The notes under the pieces are model-generated. The model was not told the DNA's origin. It made no database searches and saw nothing but the letters and a program-made list of their open reading frames with translations. A DNA stretch of 64,000 nt from Eudromia elegans. Its lineage: Eukaryota > Chordata > Aves > Tinamiformes > Tinamidae. The position numbers were made by a program, and so were the translations under genes. Where the stretch lies: assembly GCA_003342815.1 (NCBI GenBank), contig PTEX01000119.1:1973032-2037031 (forward strand), read 5' to 3'. This document shows, one piece after another, positions 26,179 through 39,285 of the stretch (its first letter is position 1; every line of letters begins with the position of its first letter).

Positions 26179-29100
26179 CTCAGCAACGAACTCAAGTGTC
26201 TAGTCAAACTAGAAAATTCTATAATGATTTCAATTTGGTTTAATCACCTTTTATATAGAAATAATGGAAGAAATTAATTAAAATGATACTAAGGTCAAGT
26301 AGAATAAAAATAGCTGTGTTCACTGTAAAATAGTTTTAAATCTTCATGACTATAGATATGCCTCTAGGACTTTAAGATGACCTGTTATGTTTTCCTCAAT
26401 ACCTAAAAAGTTTATTTATGTCTTTTCCAAATCCATTTCTCTGCTGACTCTTGGTTTAACCCCAAAGAAATAAATCAAAATTTCCTTGCCAAGTCCATCT
26501 ATTTGGAAAAGTTCTGCAAGAGCTATCACAAAAGTGACAATACCCAGCAGTCATCACTTCAATTAATTAAACACAGCTGTGTTAGGATAAAGCCCAGTCT
26601 TCGATGAAGGATATAAAGCAGAGCTGGATGAGAGTTTTCATGGGGAGAATATGGCTACACTCCAGTTTACATACCTCTGAAAGAAAAGTTTGATCTTACT
26701 TGGCTCATCTGATAGTGAAACATTATCAAATTCTTTGTGTGATTACAGGCTACAGAGTTGTATTATTTGTGTAGCTATAATAATAGCTTAGGAATCATCT
26801 CACTTAATTTTAGGCAACAGCATTTGGACAACAGTTTAAACTTCCTCCACGGCCAATGGAGACTGAAAAGAGTCTTCAGAGGGTAATTTATCATCAACCT
26901 AGACCCACATTTTTGGACAAGATGAATTGTGTTTTCAGGGTGGCTGTGCCTTTCCATCCCTACACAGGAAAAGTTAGACACAACTTCTAGATAGCTTATG
27001 TTCATAAGAAATACACTATCCATAAAATAAAAAGAGTTTGTTTACAGATGTTGGCAGTGGTTTATGAAACAATTAAAAATACATAAAAATAATTGCTTGT
27101 GAATATTTTTAGTTCATACTAATACTTTCTTTTATCCCTTTGAAATACCCAGGAAAAAAGAAAGTCTGTTTTTCCATACATACTTTTTATTTTTTCATGT
27201 AACTATTCCAGTGTTTTAAAAAAATGCCTGAAGGAATCTGTAATATGAGCTTACATTTTTTACTTTCATAGTTCTATTGTAAAGACACCATTATTTTATG
27301 CTAAGAAACATAATGGAGATCATCAATTACACACAACTTTTTTCCCCTTTGGTTTCAAGCTGCCATTAAGATTCTTGAAACATTTATTTTTGTTGCTATA
27401 ACTCTCTTGGATTCTCAAAGTGTTTACTCTCAAGTTTCTCTTTTCCTGAAAAAGCAGTCTGGATTTTGTTAAAGCCTATAAATAATAGTAAAGAACATGG
27501 TATTTTAATGAATTTGAGAGTGTGTGTGATTTTACATATTTTCAGAACTGAAGAGCAAAAAAGGAAACAAATCTTGTGCCTACTAGATGAAGCAGACGTG
27601 CCCAACATTTGATGGTTCACATATGCCATCTTGTCCCTCTCCAGCTCGGAGCAATAGCATTATGCTCCAAAAGCCTTGCTGATTCTTTGGTCCCAGGATT
27701 TGTGCTCTTGGCAACACAGTGCTGGACATCATCCATGAGCCTGGGTGGTAAAGAGAGTGCTCATCACGCATTGATCCTCCTAGGAAGTGAGAAGAATGGA
27801 TGTAAATCCCTTCCACTGAGGACAGTTTATGGAACAGGTTTCCTACACGCTGAATGAGGGCTCCTGACAGTGGGTGAGTGAATAAAAAGCGAGATCTGCA
27901 GCTTGTACTCAACTGCAGTAGCTGGATGGCTTATATGTCTTGTTTTAAGTCCCCAAGCTACCCTTCCACATTCTTGATTTTGTTTATTCCATACATCTGA
28001 TTTTTTAAGTAATTTATTAATAAGATTTAATTTTTTTTAATACATGTTTTCACTTCTGTGGAATGTGTGCCATAATCCTTAAAATGTGTACAGACGGCAC
28101 AGGTATTTAAAATCACTATTTCCTTGTGATTTTCAAGGCTAGTAATCTTTTCTTCTTTATCGCATGCCTATCCATCTATATTTTCCACAGAGTCTAAGTC
28201 ATGGTTATGATTATGCTCTGGTCCCAGAAACATCATAAGGGTTTTTTATTTGTTTTGTTTTATATATTCATGTGATTTAGCTTTTTCTTTGGCAAAAATA
28301 AACAGTATTATAGGGGTTACAGAAACTCAAGTGATCATGCATTCTCACTAAAACGTATGAGTTCTTTTTTGTTTTTGTTGCTCTTAAGGACATATTTTAA
28401 AGATAGAACTGTGGCAGATAGCTACATATGCAAGAACAGGCATAATGGCCAATTTCTGCATGCAACCGAGAGCAATTGAGAAAAAACGAGATCCCATAAG
28501 AGATCCCACGCCCTCCTTTTCAGATGAGTGAGCTCAAGTACAGCAGAAAATTTTAAGTCTTCTATTACCATTAACATAGTTACAAAAAATTACCCTATCA
28601 GAAATCTCAGGCTAAATAATAATGGAGAAAGTTCTTAGTTGCTTTTCTAAATTAGTTCTTTGGGCCAGATTCCGAGATTGCCCAGCTTTTGTCAGGCACC
28701 TTTCTGAATGAGGCCACATGAAAGCTGGTGGTCTGGTGCTGGTGCTCAGTCCTACACCCAGCTCCATACCGGGGAAGATGGAGCTTAGAGCAGTGAGGAC
28801 ACATAGTCTGGCAACAGTTCTGCAGTCTTGGGAAACACAGAGCAGAGCAGAGCCCCTCCATGCCAAGCTTTGGGGTCAGTATCAAAACTTGTTTCTGGAT
28901 AGGGCAGGCATGCCTGCTTTTAACTGTCATACCTACAACGTAAATTTCTATAGCAGAAATGATGTTGAGAAATGCTTCTTCTTTGACCAAAAGCCTCTAG
29001 ATGAAAGGAACTCAGAGAGGAAGAACTGATCTCACTGATAGGATGTAACTTGGAAATATCTGCACCGAGGATGGCTACATCTGATACCTAGATCAGTGGT

Positions 29101-32100
29101 GCTCTTCAGATGGAGAGATACAGGACCTCCTAGGGCATGATTCCTCTCATCCTTAAGCAGACATTAAAACAGTATTTATGAGTCATGTACAGTACTCTCC
29201 TGACTGGTGTGACTTCCTTAGACTTAGATGTCTACATGGAAAATGTTTACAATTAGGTGAGATTAATTCCAGCATCTGTCTCTGAAGATAAATCCCATGG
29301 GACTGAACTAAAGACCACTGAAGTGACGGGAGAATGTTTGTTGATTTCTCTGTGTCAGAGATCATGCCTGCAATATCGCTAGTGCATGATATACTGTAAT
29401 AAAGCATGTGTGTAGGATTTCTTGGGCTTGGCTGCCAGTGGTTTCTCAGTATAGTGCCACAGTTATGGGAAAACATTTGAGAGAAAAAATCGGCATTTTC
29501 TCACATTAGTCACTGGACATACATTTGGGCGTTAGCCATTTTCCTTTCAGACATTGATTTAACAAGAGAAAAACAACTAAATCAACCTTTCTTATTTAGT
29601 AAAAGTATTTTTCTTAAAAAAAAAAAAAAGGTGAATATAAATAAAGCCATGTGGAGGTTATCCCTCCAAAGTATGTGCCTGGCAGAAATGTACCACTTGG
29701 ACTATCAAGCAACTTAAAAAACACCCACTTATTTTTATTATTTTCAGTAATGTTATTAATGGTTTTGTGCCAGTATAATGCCCTTATGGCACTTGGGTCA
29801 CACAGACCACACAAGGTCAAGGTTTCTGTTGACAGTAACAAATGTTTTCCGTACTCGAGACAGTCATGGCATGTTCAGAACTTCATGGAGAGGTCAGGGA
29901 ATTGCATGCAAGCACCAATCAAAAGAAAGTGTTTTTCTTTTTTGTCCCTTACCAAATCAGCAAGTATTTTGAACCGTCAGATGTTCTTCCCACAGAGGTA
30001 GTTGTTGAGGTCTTCCACACATTTTGAGTGTTATATCAACTACAATAAATATTATGAAATTCCAAGCTATTGGGAGAAAATGATCAAAGCAGGTCAACTC
30101 AAACTTCTGGCTGTTGTTTCATCATTTAATTACCAAAGCATCCGGATCTGTGCGCAATGAAAGTTGTTTATATGGAAATACAGTCTCATTCTCTCTTGAC
30201 ACCATTACACCCTCCGAGTTTTTGAAGTTACGTCATTAAAGAAGCTCATTCACAGTTACCTCAAAAGTGTGTTGTGCTCCAGTCATGGATGATTTTGTTC
30301 TAATATTGCCTGTAACAGATCTCTTTAAGGCCTTTACAATCAGATGGAAAATGTGCTGGGAAAGAACTTTGCTGTATCTTGATAATTGAAGATCATATGT
30401 GAAATAACTATTAACTGTAAATAAAATCTCGTTTTCCAGTTCTCTGTACTCAGTGAAGACTATATCCATTGTGTTTCAAGATCCCCACAGCTAGAATAAC
30501 TAACATAATTCTGCCTTTCTATTAATTATTTCTCATTACTGAATATCAAAGACCATATTTTCAAATGCATGACTTGAAAGTTTTATGCTTATGCTCCTTA
30601 GTTAAAAATCTTACAGGCTGTATAAACATTGTATATTTGGTCATGAAGCACAATTTTATTAGCTAATGTTTCTGCAATGTTGAGAGAATTTTAATGTGGA
30701 ATGATTAAGATGCAGACTCTAAATAGTATATGACAAACACGCTGAATATTGGCTACAAATATAGACCAGTAAGTCATCAATTGTCTTAGCTGTAGGATTA
30801 GTAGCACTTCAGAATCTTATTACTAAAAAAATCACAGAAAAAAAATGTTTACCAAAATTTTGCATTGGTAATCGCTGTAACCATTTCTGCATTGGTTAGG
30901 ACACAAATATATCTTCTAATCCAAAACAAGCTATATACTTCAGAGGAACATTTTTTGTTTGTGTGCTGGATCTTCAAAAAAACCAAGAGTTTCCAAAATA
31001 TGAGATATAACATAAAATTCTCTGAAAAAAAGACCATTTTGACTTTGATTCTAAAATGACAATTTTTTTGATAAAAAGTCAACCTTCCCCAAGAACATGA
31101 AAAAAATACGCTTTCTTTTCTGAATAATTCCAACTTTTAGAAAATATATAACCTAAATTAAATCCTTCTGTATTTCTGCAGATTATAGCATAGTAACTGC
31201 AATTAGATAATTTCTTATTAATTGTTTTTCACTGTGATTTCTTTTTCTGAAGCATAAAACAAGAGAACTACTTGAAGGTCCATTAAAAATCCAGTAATAA
31301 CATGATCTTATAAATGTCAGTAAGATTTAGCCATAACTAGGACAAACCAGTAAAAAATAAAATTTTGCTAGTCAAATCTGTCAGTGACTAATTTGAAAAT
31401 AATTTTACCTGGTTTTAAGAATGACAAAGGTTAAAATGAACTAATGTGAAAAGTAATAACTAATATTATTCATTTTGGATGAAATATTTAGTTAAAATTC
31501 AGAGTCTTGGTCATTATTATGATAAGAATAAGCAATGGATATGTTAGACACAAATTTACCTGAAAAAATGCAAAACCTCATATTTACCGGAGTACATACC
31601 AAAAAAACCATGTGCACTTTCCCCAACTGCACCTCCAGACCTCTCAGACAGCACCAAGAGGTGAAAATCTCAGGTTCGTTAAGATCACTGGCAAAAGCCA
31701 GCATGGACCCAAGTGGGACTGGGATTTCCCTCGAAGGAAAAAGCAAAGTGATGCCGTCAAGTACTCAGCTTTTAACCTCTTCACTACAAATAGCTAAGAA
31801 AATGTCTTCCTCGTTTGAAAGTAGAAGGAAGTGAAGTAAATTTTTTAAAAAACAATTGAAAGGAGCTAAGAGGTCACCATTATCTTCTTAATAATGTTTA
31901 ATAATTCATGCAAATGTGCCATCCACGTTTCTTTTGTCGGAAGCACAAAGGCCATGATTTAACCCAAGCAATTTTAGAGTGTCTCCATTTCTGCATACCC
32001 ACTTGAGAAAAATTACAGGATGCTCAGTGATCATGTGTCTAGTCCCTTCTGGAAACCTTCTGGAATCTGTATCTCCATTGCTATCTGCCTATGTACACTC

Positions 32101-33312
32101 TTCACTGTTTTTTCACCTTCTTTAAATGGGTAGGGGTTTATGTGGCAGAGAGAGAGAATGAAAGTTAGGATTTGATTTTTTTTGCCTTGCAAGTTATTAT
32201 TAGAAACAGTTGAGAGCACTGAGAATGCTCACAACACTTACTGACATCCTGTTTTAATTTCTGTAGGTATTATATTTTGTGAAACATGAACCTCCTAGGA
32301 CAGCTAAGGCCTTTTTTTGGTCTCATACCAATAATGCCTCCAGCTGAGGCACAGGAAATCCAAATTGCTCTTCAAATTAAATCAGGGGAAACCTTGATTC
32401 CTCACCCGTCTCAAGGAAAGTTAATGAGAAACAGATGCACACCCCCGCCAAAACATTATATTGTGTATTTATCTACTATTGGCCTGTCTTTCGGCCGGTT
32501 GAGTTAAAATGGTAGTGCTCAGGTTATTTTTTGCTTTAATTAGTATGGTATTTGGTTGTCAGGGTTTTAAAAATCCTAATTAATATAGATCACAAATTTC
32601 TATAGACAGTAATAATTCTAATAATTACAGGCAAGGTTAAATCATTAATTCATTCAAAAATTAAATTTTTGTCGTCTAGGAAAAACAGTAAAAAAAGTGT
32701 AATTCACAACTTGAATGAAGGATGAAGTACTTAATCGTGTGGTGTATCAAAACAGTTTACCCACACTCAAATGAAATATTTTGTTTAGACTTCATCTAGT
32801 AACAAATTCTCCTCAAATAAATCTTGCCTAAACAGAAAATGGAAATCTTCCTTAGTTTTAAACTCCATAGGGAGAACTGCACAATTTATCCAGTAAAACT
32901 GTAATTTATATTGCAATGAAAAAAAGGCAAAGATTGCTGGATATACTGTCACAAATCTCTTGAGATTATGTTTAATTTCATCAGTTAGATAATTATGTTT
33001 ATACGCTGTGTAACTATCGCAAGTTTCAGGAAAAAATATTATTTTTGATTGTTCCTTCTAGATCAGTATGAACAGTCATTTCTTCACTCCCTTGTAGATA
33101 TCAGCCCTAGGACTGGACAATGATAACATTTCTCTCCTTCTTCTGAATAGGAGCTTACAGGAAATACCTTTGTCACGCAAAAAGCACTTCGTAATAATTT
33201 CAGTGATGGCTGTGATGTGTTGTGTGTACAAAGGTCAGCAATAATCAGCTGCATTTCACAGCAGTAATAAAAAATGGAGAAAAAAATGCTTCTACTTTGT
33301 CAACAAATGTAG

Positions 33313-33480
33313 GTTATTTTGTCTTTTTTATCTTTTAATTAATCATTATATTTATTTCAAATTATTAATTTTATATATATTTATGTTTATTTCTATATAA
33401 ATATTTTATGTATATAATAGGTATATTTCCTTAAATATATAAGAAATAATCAATACATTAAATAGTTTAATGTTTTCATT
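33313..33480. repeat. AT-rich low-complexity block
   Basis: This is almost entirely A and T, with irregular TATA, TTTAT and ATATTT units and only scattered G or C. It lacks a clear repeat period. Such blocks are easily melted and are common in bird intergenic DNA. Confidence 0.75.
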
Positions 33481-34673
33481 AAGCCTTTATGCAAAGTTGG
33501 ACACGTTCTTTCATCTGCATCAATACATATCTGTGTTATTTAATGCTTTTCTTCCCATGATTGTCCTTGTTCTCGTTCTCATCTTCACGTAACCTTTGGT
33601 TGTCGTCTAGCCCTCAGCTTTCCCACCAGAATAGCCTTTTAGGAAATAATGAAGTCTATCTCTAAGCTCTGAAATGGATGAACCCTTTTGCTAGGCTTCC
33701 TAGTTTTTGAAAATCATGTGACCATTTGGAAAAATGATGGCGATGGTCCAGAATAACTCTACCGGTCACCAGGCAGCTCTGTCCACAGTCATGCTGCTGA
33801 TAAAAGTCAGAAAATCTCCCATGCGCTAACTGAGGTTGCTGTGAACTTCACTGGACAGGTCTGGAGATCCGTCGCATCGTGTTGCCTCCTTGAAAACTTG
33901 AATGTAATCACCACTGGGGAACTTGTATTTTGAACAAACAACTCAGTAGAAAGGACTAGAGTAACTGGAGCTCTCTTGCAAACCTTGGAACCTTCTCCAT
34001 GCTCTACTTTATCAACATTTGGAAGAAAGGATGAACACAAATGCAGAGCATTTTTTTGCAGAACTGACTTCCTCTCACAGCTCAGGCCTGTACCTGCTCG
34101 CTGTCAGCTCCTCCCCAAGGTCTGCTTGGGCTCTTTCCAAGGGCCAGCTTGCTCTCAGCTCACACGACTCCCTCCTTCTCTACATGAACAAGACCTGGGG
34201 GACAGGGGTGGGTCTACATACAGAACTTATTGCTGTGGTATTTTCTTTTAAACCGTTCTTATTCCATTTCTCTCTGGAACGTGTTTTTATCATGTCCCAG
34301 AGTAATAGCCTGGCCTGTTAAGTAAATTTTTTTGTGTTAATCTACAAAATAATTTTGCACATAAGTAAGAAAATAAAAAGAAGACATTAGGTTTTATATC
34401 TTCATTGCTTCACTAGCAGCAGACCTAATCTAGCAAGCAAAATTCATGCTGTTTGGAAATGTCATGATGAAGATTTTACATGCTTAAACATTGTGTTGCT
34501 GAGTAGAAGAACTGCACAAGTAAGGTCTGGAGAATCCATCTATTTACCTGCTTATCCTCACAGAGACAAAGTAGTTATGTTACAGCCTGGATGATCAGCC
34601 ATCATTAAGAAGAGGATGGTCTAGAATATGTAGAAGAGAGAAAGGTACACAAAATAATTGTATGAAATGCCAT

Positions 34674-34720
34674 GATTTAAGGTCGTGATTTAAGGTCGTG
34701 ATTTAAGGTCGTGATTTAAG
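34674..34720. repeat. 13-bp tandem repeat, about 3.6 copies
   Basis: The unit GATTTAAGGTCGT is repeated exactly at 34674-34686, 34687-34699 and 34700-34712, with a partial unit GATTTAAG at 34713-34720. The copies are identical, which points to a recent expansion or strong constraint. Each unit carries one CpG. It does not match a repeat family I recognise. Confidence 0.95.
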
Positions 34721-36984
34721 AAGCAGTGGCAAGGTCATGAAAAGGAGTCCAAAGAGATTGAAAAATGAGGTTGACTTTCTTGCAGCTGGAGAGGAAAGGT
34801 GATGCTGATTTCAGTTATTTTGTCTTCATGCTTCGCACAGAGCATCTGTGTATGATTTAGGCTGATGATAGCGGAGTTGTTTCTTTTTTAACAGATACCA
34901 TTTGCTAAAAGCATCTTTCTTATTAGGGTATTAGGATATTAGGGTTGAGATTTTCCATGCATGCTGTGTAAAAGCATGCACAGAATGTCGTAAACTTTAC
35001 CTTGGTCCCTTTTTTCAAGTACTTGAGCATTCTGTGGGAGAGAAACCTTGTTAATTCACTCATCCTCCTCACAATGGTGTCTGAATATTTCACATATTAA
35101 TCTTACAGAACTGAGGTAGGAAAACATTGTTACCCTATCTGGTGCAGACGGAGGTGACTTGCCCAGAGATAGTCTGCAGTGACTAATTCCCAAGTAAGCC
35201 TGCAAACTACTAACCTCTTTCACTCTGGATTTCAACTTCCTCATGTTTCCTTTCACCACATAAAGCAGAGACCTGCACTGAGATCCACTAAAAGATGTGA
35301 CCTCCCATGTAATTTATGCCTCCTTGAACAACTGTTCCCCTGGTTAACGTGACACCTCTAAGTCCTGGCAGGGTGAGATGTGTTGGTTTTTGCTCAGTCT
35401 TGCCCCATCCCACCTTCCTATGCAACATTTCGGAGTTTGTGGTGAAGAGCCAGGTTGTGCCTCCAAATACAGCTGGTTAAATATGCTCTCCTCAAAGGTT
35501 TACCTTGTCACATCTCCTCACATATATCATTAGCCTGAGTTACTCAGATGCTTGTGTATTTTGTATGATGCTATACAGTCTGTGCTCTTTGCTTTACTTC
35601 TGACTTCATAAATGGCTAAAATATTATTCAATTCCTTTTTCTTCTTTTTGCACTTTAAATGCTTTAGATCTGATGTAACCTTACCAGGATTTCCTCTCAA
35701 CTATTTCTTGATTATATCAAGGTCAAAGTAAATCATTCCATGGTGCATCATGTAGGTAGGAGAAATAGTCTGAGGCAAGGTAATGCATTTTGGGTGCCAC
35801 AACTATTTTCTGATTCCTTGTGCAAATGATTCATTGCAGTTTCTGCTTGTTCTTACCTTCTCATACAATTGGTAAATTCAGTCACTCTTGGTTTGTATTT
35901 CTTGTTATTTCCTATCATATTAAAAAAATAAATAAATAAAGGGACAATGCTTGCAGCTGCAGGAGTGATCTATTTTAATACCAACATTCTCACACACTAC
36001 CCTTTTTTGGCAATGTTTGGTTTGGTGTTGAGCATGAAACAAACTTTCTGACAGAAGAGTGCCTTGATGTTTGCAATGGTGGAGAACTCCAGTCTCCTCA
36101 TTAGTTTATTTACTGTATGTTACTGGGGACTAACTGCAGGTTTAAATGCCTGAAGTTGGCTGTGGTTGTATTTAATGACGTTAATAAGAAACAGTCCAGC
36201 TGCTTGGAAGTTATTGAATTTGCCACAGAAATAAAAGACACTTTGGAACATCAAAATCAAAGCCTTAACTATGAAACAGTCGTAAATTTGCAGGATGATT
36301 TTTTCAAAAGTATTTCAAGGAGTGATTTACTTCCAATGTAACACTATCGCTCACCATTCCTGCTGTGAGACTGACTTTTGCTGACACAGTCTTACTATGT
36401 CAGACACAAAAGAATCTATTAATTCTCCTAATTTAAGTGGGTTTTGGATCAAGCCCAAGAGAGAAAAAAAAAGCAGAGAGAAACAAGTTACAATTCCAGC
36501 TATGCAATGAAAAATAATCTAGCAGTCCAGAGGGAAGGAAAGAAGAGGGAAAAAGAGAGTGGCTGCCACCATCCTGAGGCAGAGAGGGAAAGGTAGAGGG
36601 GAGAGAGCTCTAGTTTACGTAGTGAGATGCCTGCGTAGTGTGCACACTAAAATTTATGGCAGGCAGATAGGAGGATACTCTTAACATATTCTATTGAAAT
36701 GGTTGTGTAGGAAAAAAAAAGAAAAAGATTTATGGCTCCTGGTGGCAGAAACAGAGAAGGAAGCTGAACTTAGGGGTCTCGCTGAGGTAAGGAACCTGGA
36801 GCCTTGATTTTACATGGCTATATAAAATAAATACCCGAGCACAGTATATTAAGGCAGATACTTGTGGCAGATATTAAGGCCCGAGGTTTTTTTATAACAC
36901 ATACTGGTGTGCTGTCCTCTGCCTTTACCCCTCCAGGCTCACAGGAGTAACCCAAAATACCATTCAGACGGATGATTAGTGCAG

Positions 36985-37290
36985 TTGTGAAATGCAGATT
37001 TGGAGCTCTGCAAACACAACAAAAACATTCCCTGCTTGCCTACCTCCTGAGAGAATGATTTGGGCTGCCAGGGAAGGAGAAGCACCCCGTGCTCTGCAGG
37101 GAGAGGCAGAGCGAGCTCCAGTATCTCCGGGTCGGTCCATGGGAGGCGGCTGGCATGCAGCACCTCGGCCCATGCAGACCTGGGCTGCTTCGAGACAAGC
37201 CTGCAAGGAGACGAACACGTCAGTGTCTGAGGAGCTGCTTTCTCTGAACCCAACAGCTGTAGGATCACAGATACCTCTAGGAGCGAGCAG
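36985..37290. other. GC- and CpG-richer pocket
   Basis: In an otherwise AT-rich region, about 300 bases are clearly richer in G and C. CpG dinucleotides occur close together around 37085-37220, for example near 'ctccgggtcggtcc' and 'gggaggcggctgg'. Frames are open on both strands (36939-37268, 36976-37350 and 36992-37294). Because they overlap in several frames and contain no known domain, I read this as an effect of composition. It could be a noncoding-RNA exon, a distal regulatory element or neither. Confidence 0.4.
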
Positions 37291-38867
37291 GTAGAAAACT
37301 GGGCTGGTCCGGCTGTGAGTGCTGGATTTGGTCAGATAACCTGTAGACATTTGCTGTTCTAACAGCCATTAACCCCTTTGTCTGGCTATGCAGTTTTCAG
37401 TGACTGCAACCAGCAGATCCGAGTTTCTTAGGACGACACTGAAAGAGCAGAGACCCCCTGTAATGCAAACCTGCCTTTTGCCTTAGCTCTTTGGCATCCA
37501 TAAGTGCTCCGCAGGCTAGGATATGGGGACAGACTGGAGCTTGAAGCCTGAATGCAGCCTGGATCCTGAACTAACAAGAGTCACTTTGCCTTCGTCCGTG
37601 TCTGCAGCTTGGAACCAATTAGGTTCTTTTTTCCACTTGCTTGCCTGTCTTGACTAGAAACTCTTGGTAGCAGATACTAGTTTTTAACATGTATTTTCAT
37701 GCTTTTTAGAAGAAAAACGGTGCAACAGAAGCAATCGGGGCAGAAATTAAGGCATTTCTTCTTGCTCTTGCTACAAGGCTATCTGGAGCTGTGTTATACC
37801 TTGGGAAGATAGTCTGCATGAAAGCCAGTGCCACCATGCCTTCACTGCTCTGAGTACAAGCTGCCCTGATCCAAAATGCTTGCAGCATTCCTCCCCTTTG
37901 CAGCTGGAATGATTGCCCTACACCCCTTTATTTTCCTTCCAGAGCATTGCTACATTATTCTGTTAAGTTGCAGAAACATCACAAATGTTTCCTCATCATT
38001 CTTAATAGCTGATTAAGTGGTTGTATTCCTACCCACTTCTACAAGCCCTGTTTAGCAGGGCTGTGTATTAGCTAAGTCTGATGTAGCCGGTCGAGTTTGA
38101 TTTTTCTAATGAGAAGGCAGAATGTCTCTTATCTGGAGATAGTAAATTACTTTTGAGGTTGCAGCGGTAGGTTAGTAGATCCACCTACACTTTTGGCTTA
38201 TACCTTTTTTGCAGCCTTAGCTTGCTGTGCAATCAGATATTGTCCCTGCACTGAATTATTTGAAGACTCATGGTTAAATACAAACTCGATCACAGAGCTG
38301 ACATTCTACAAATGGTTCAAACAGCTTAAAACGAACTTGACTTTTTAACCTTCTTACCAAGCTATGCAGACTGTTTATACAGGCAGCAGGATCAAATGGT
38401 TGGGGTAAAAAAGTGAAAGAAAAGCATTCAATCATTGAATCTTGGCTAACTCACTAACTCACTGTGACCTGTACAAAGTACTTGGTTTCCACTGCTTTAC
38501 TGGCTAAAGTCAAAGCTTTTTTTTCTTTTTCTTTTTTTATGAGTGCTCTGAGAGCTAAATATACTACTTGAAATGCTTCATAAATCAATGTCTACTTTTA
38601 GAAAAATTATCTAAGCATGGAACATATTATACAATGCTAAAAAAAACCTAGATATGCTGGAAATTAAGAGATTTTGGAGTCTTCCAAAACATAAACTGGG
38701 CTATTAGTACACAAACATCATGCTTAGTGTTGCCAATAATTCTTGAAAGTCCATTACAGCTTCTATGGGTTTAGTCATGACTTGATTCTTCTCAAAATTC
38801 CCTGACCTATCCAGAACTGCGTCTTTCAGCCTGTTGACCCAGACTTAGTCCCTCTTCCACAGAACTG

Positions 38868-38960
38868 AATCATAAAATCTGAGAGCCTCAGGACACCTTA
38901 AGAGCTCCCTCATCTGGCTATTCAGAGCAGACATCCTCACCTCAAAGGTGGCGTTGGATT
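38868..38960 (-). mobile_element. Possible very degenerate CR1 tail
   Basis: The segment 'gaatcataaaatc' followed by 'ggacaccttaagagctccct' and 'catct' resembles, in order, the reversed CR1 3' end (an AATCATAGAATC-type tail, then GGACCTTAAAGATCATCT). Similarity is weak and lost after about 90 bases. It could equally be chance. Confidence 0.25.
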
Positions 38961-39210
38961 ATTCAGAATCTAAAACAGGCTTCCACACAAAACTATGTGG
39001 GGTTGCTATTGCGAGAAGTGTATGGTCTAAAGAATAAGATCTGTGGATGATTTTGAAGCTTATAAATTTCTTAAAATATAGCAAAAATATGTATTGGGAT
39101 CACAGGAGTCTGTACATAGTTTGCGTTTGGACATCACCACCATGCTCTGTTGTCTCTTCGGGTTTACGGTTTAGCAAGAGCTCCTCCATGTTAAAAATAA
39201 CTAAAATAGG

Positions 39211-39285
39211 CTAATATATTATAATTATATTATATATTAGATTATATTATAATATATAGTTTATATTTACATATATATATATACA
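39211..39285. repeat. AT-rich palindromic tract
   Basis: Almost pure A/T. Its first 30 bases (39211-39240) form an inverted repeat: CTAATATAT at the start and ATATATTAG at the end can pair as a 9-base stem, and the interior contains the palindrome ATAATTAT. A short (AT)n run follows at about 39271-39282. It can form a hairpin or cruciform in principle. Confidence 0.8.

Larger units (their letters stand above)
26180..36970. other. Intergenic, no supported gene
   Basis: AT-rich DNA with no coding exon that I can support. It includes a perfect 12-base palindrome ACACAGCTGTGT at 26571-26582, an AT-only-like block at about 33313-33480 and a 13-base tandem repeat at 34674-34720. The frames around 28612-29029 and 33976-34321 are open in more than one frame or strand and have no domain, so they look like chance in slightly GC-richer DNA. 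A purine-rich patch lies at about 36530-36610. Confidence 0.6.

Noticed and set aside
36939-37350. Overlapping frames on both strands as a GC-rich coding exon
   Set aside because: Several frames are open at once because GC-rich DNA has fewer stop codons. None gives a recognisable protein.
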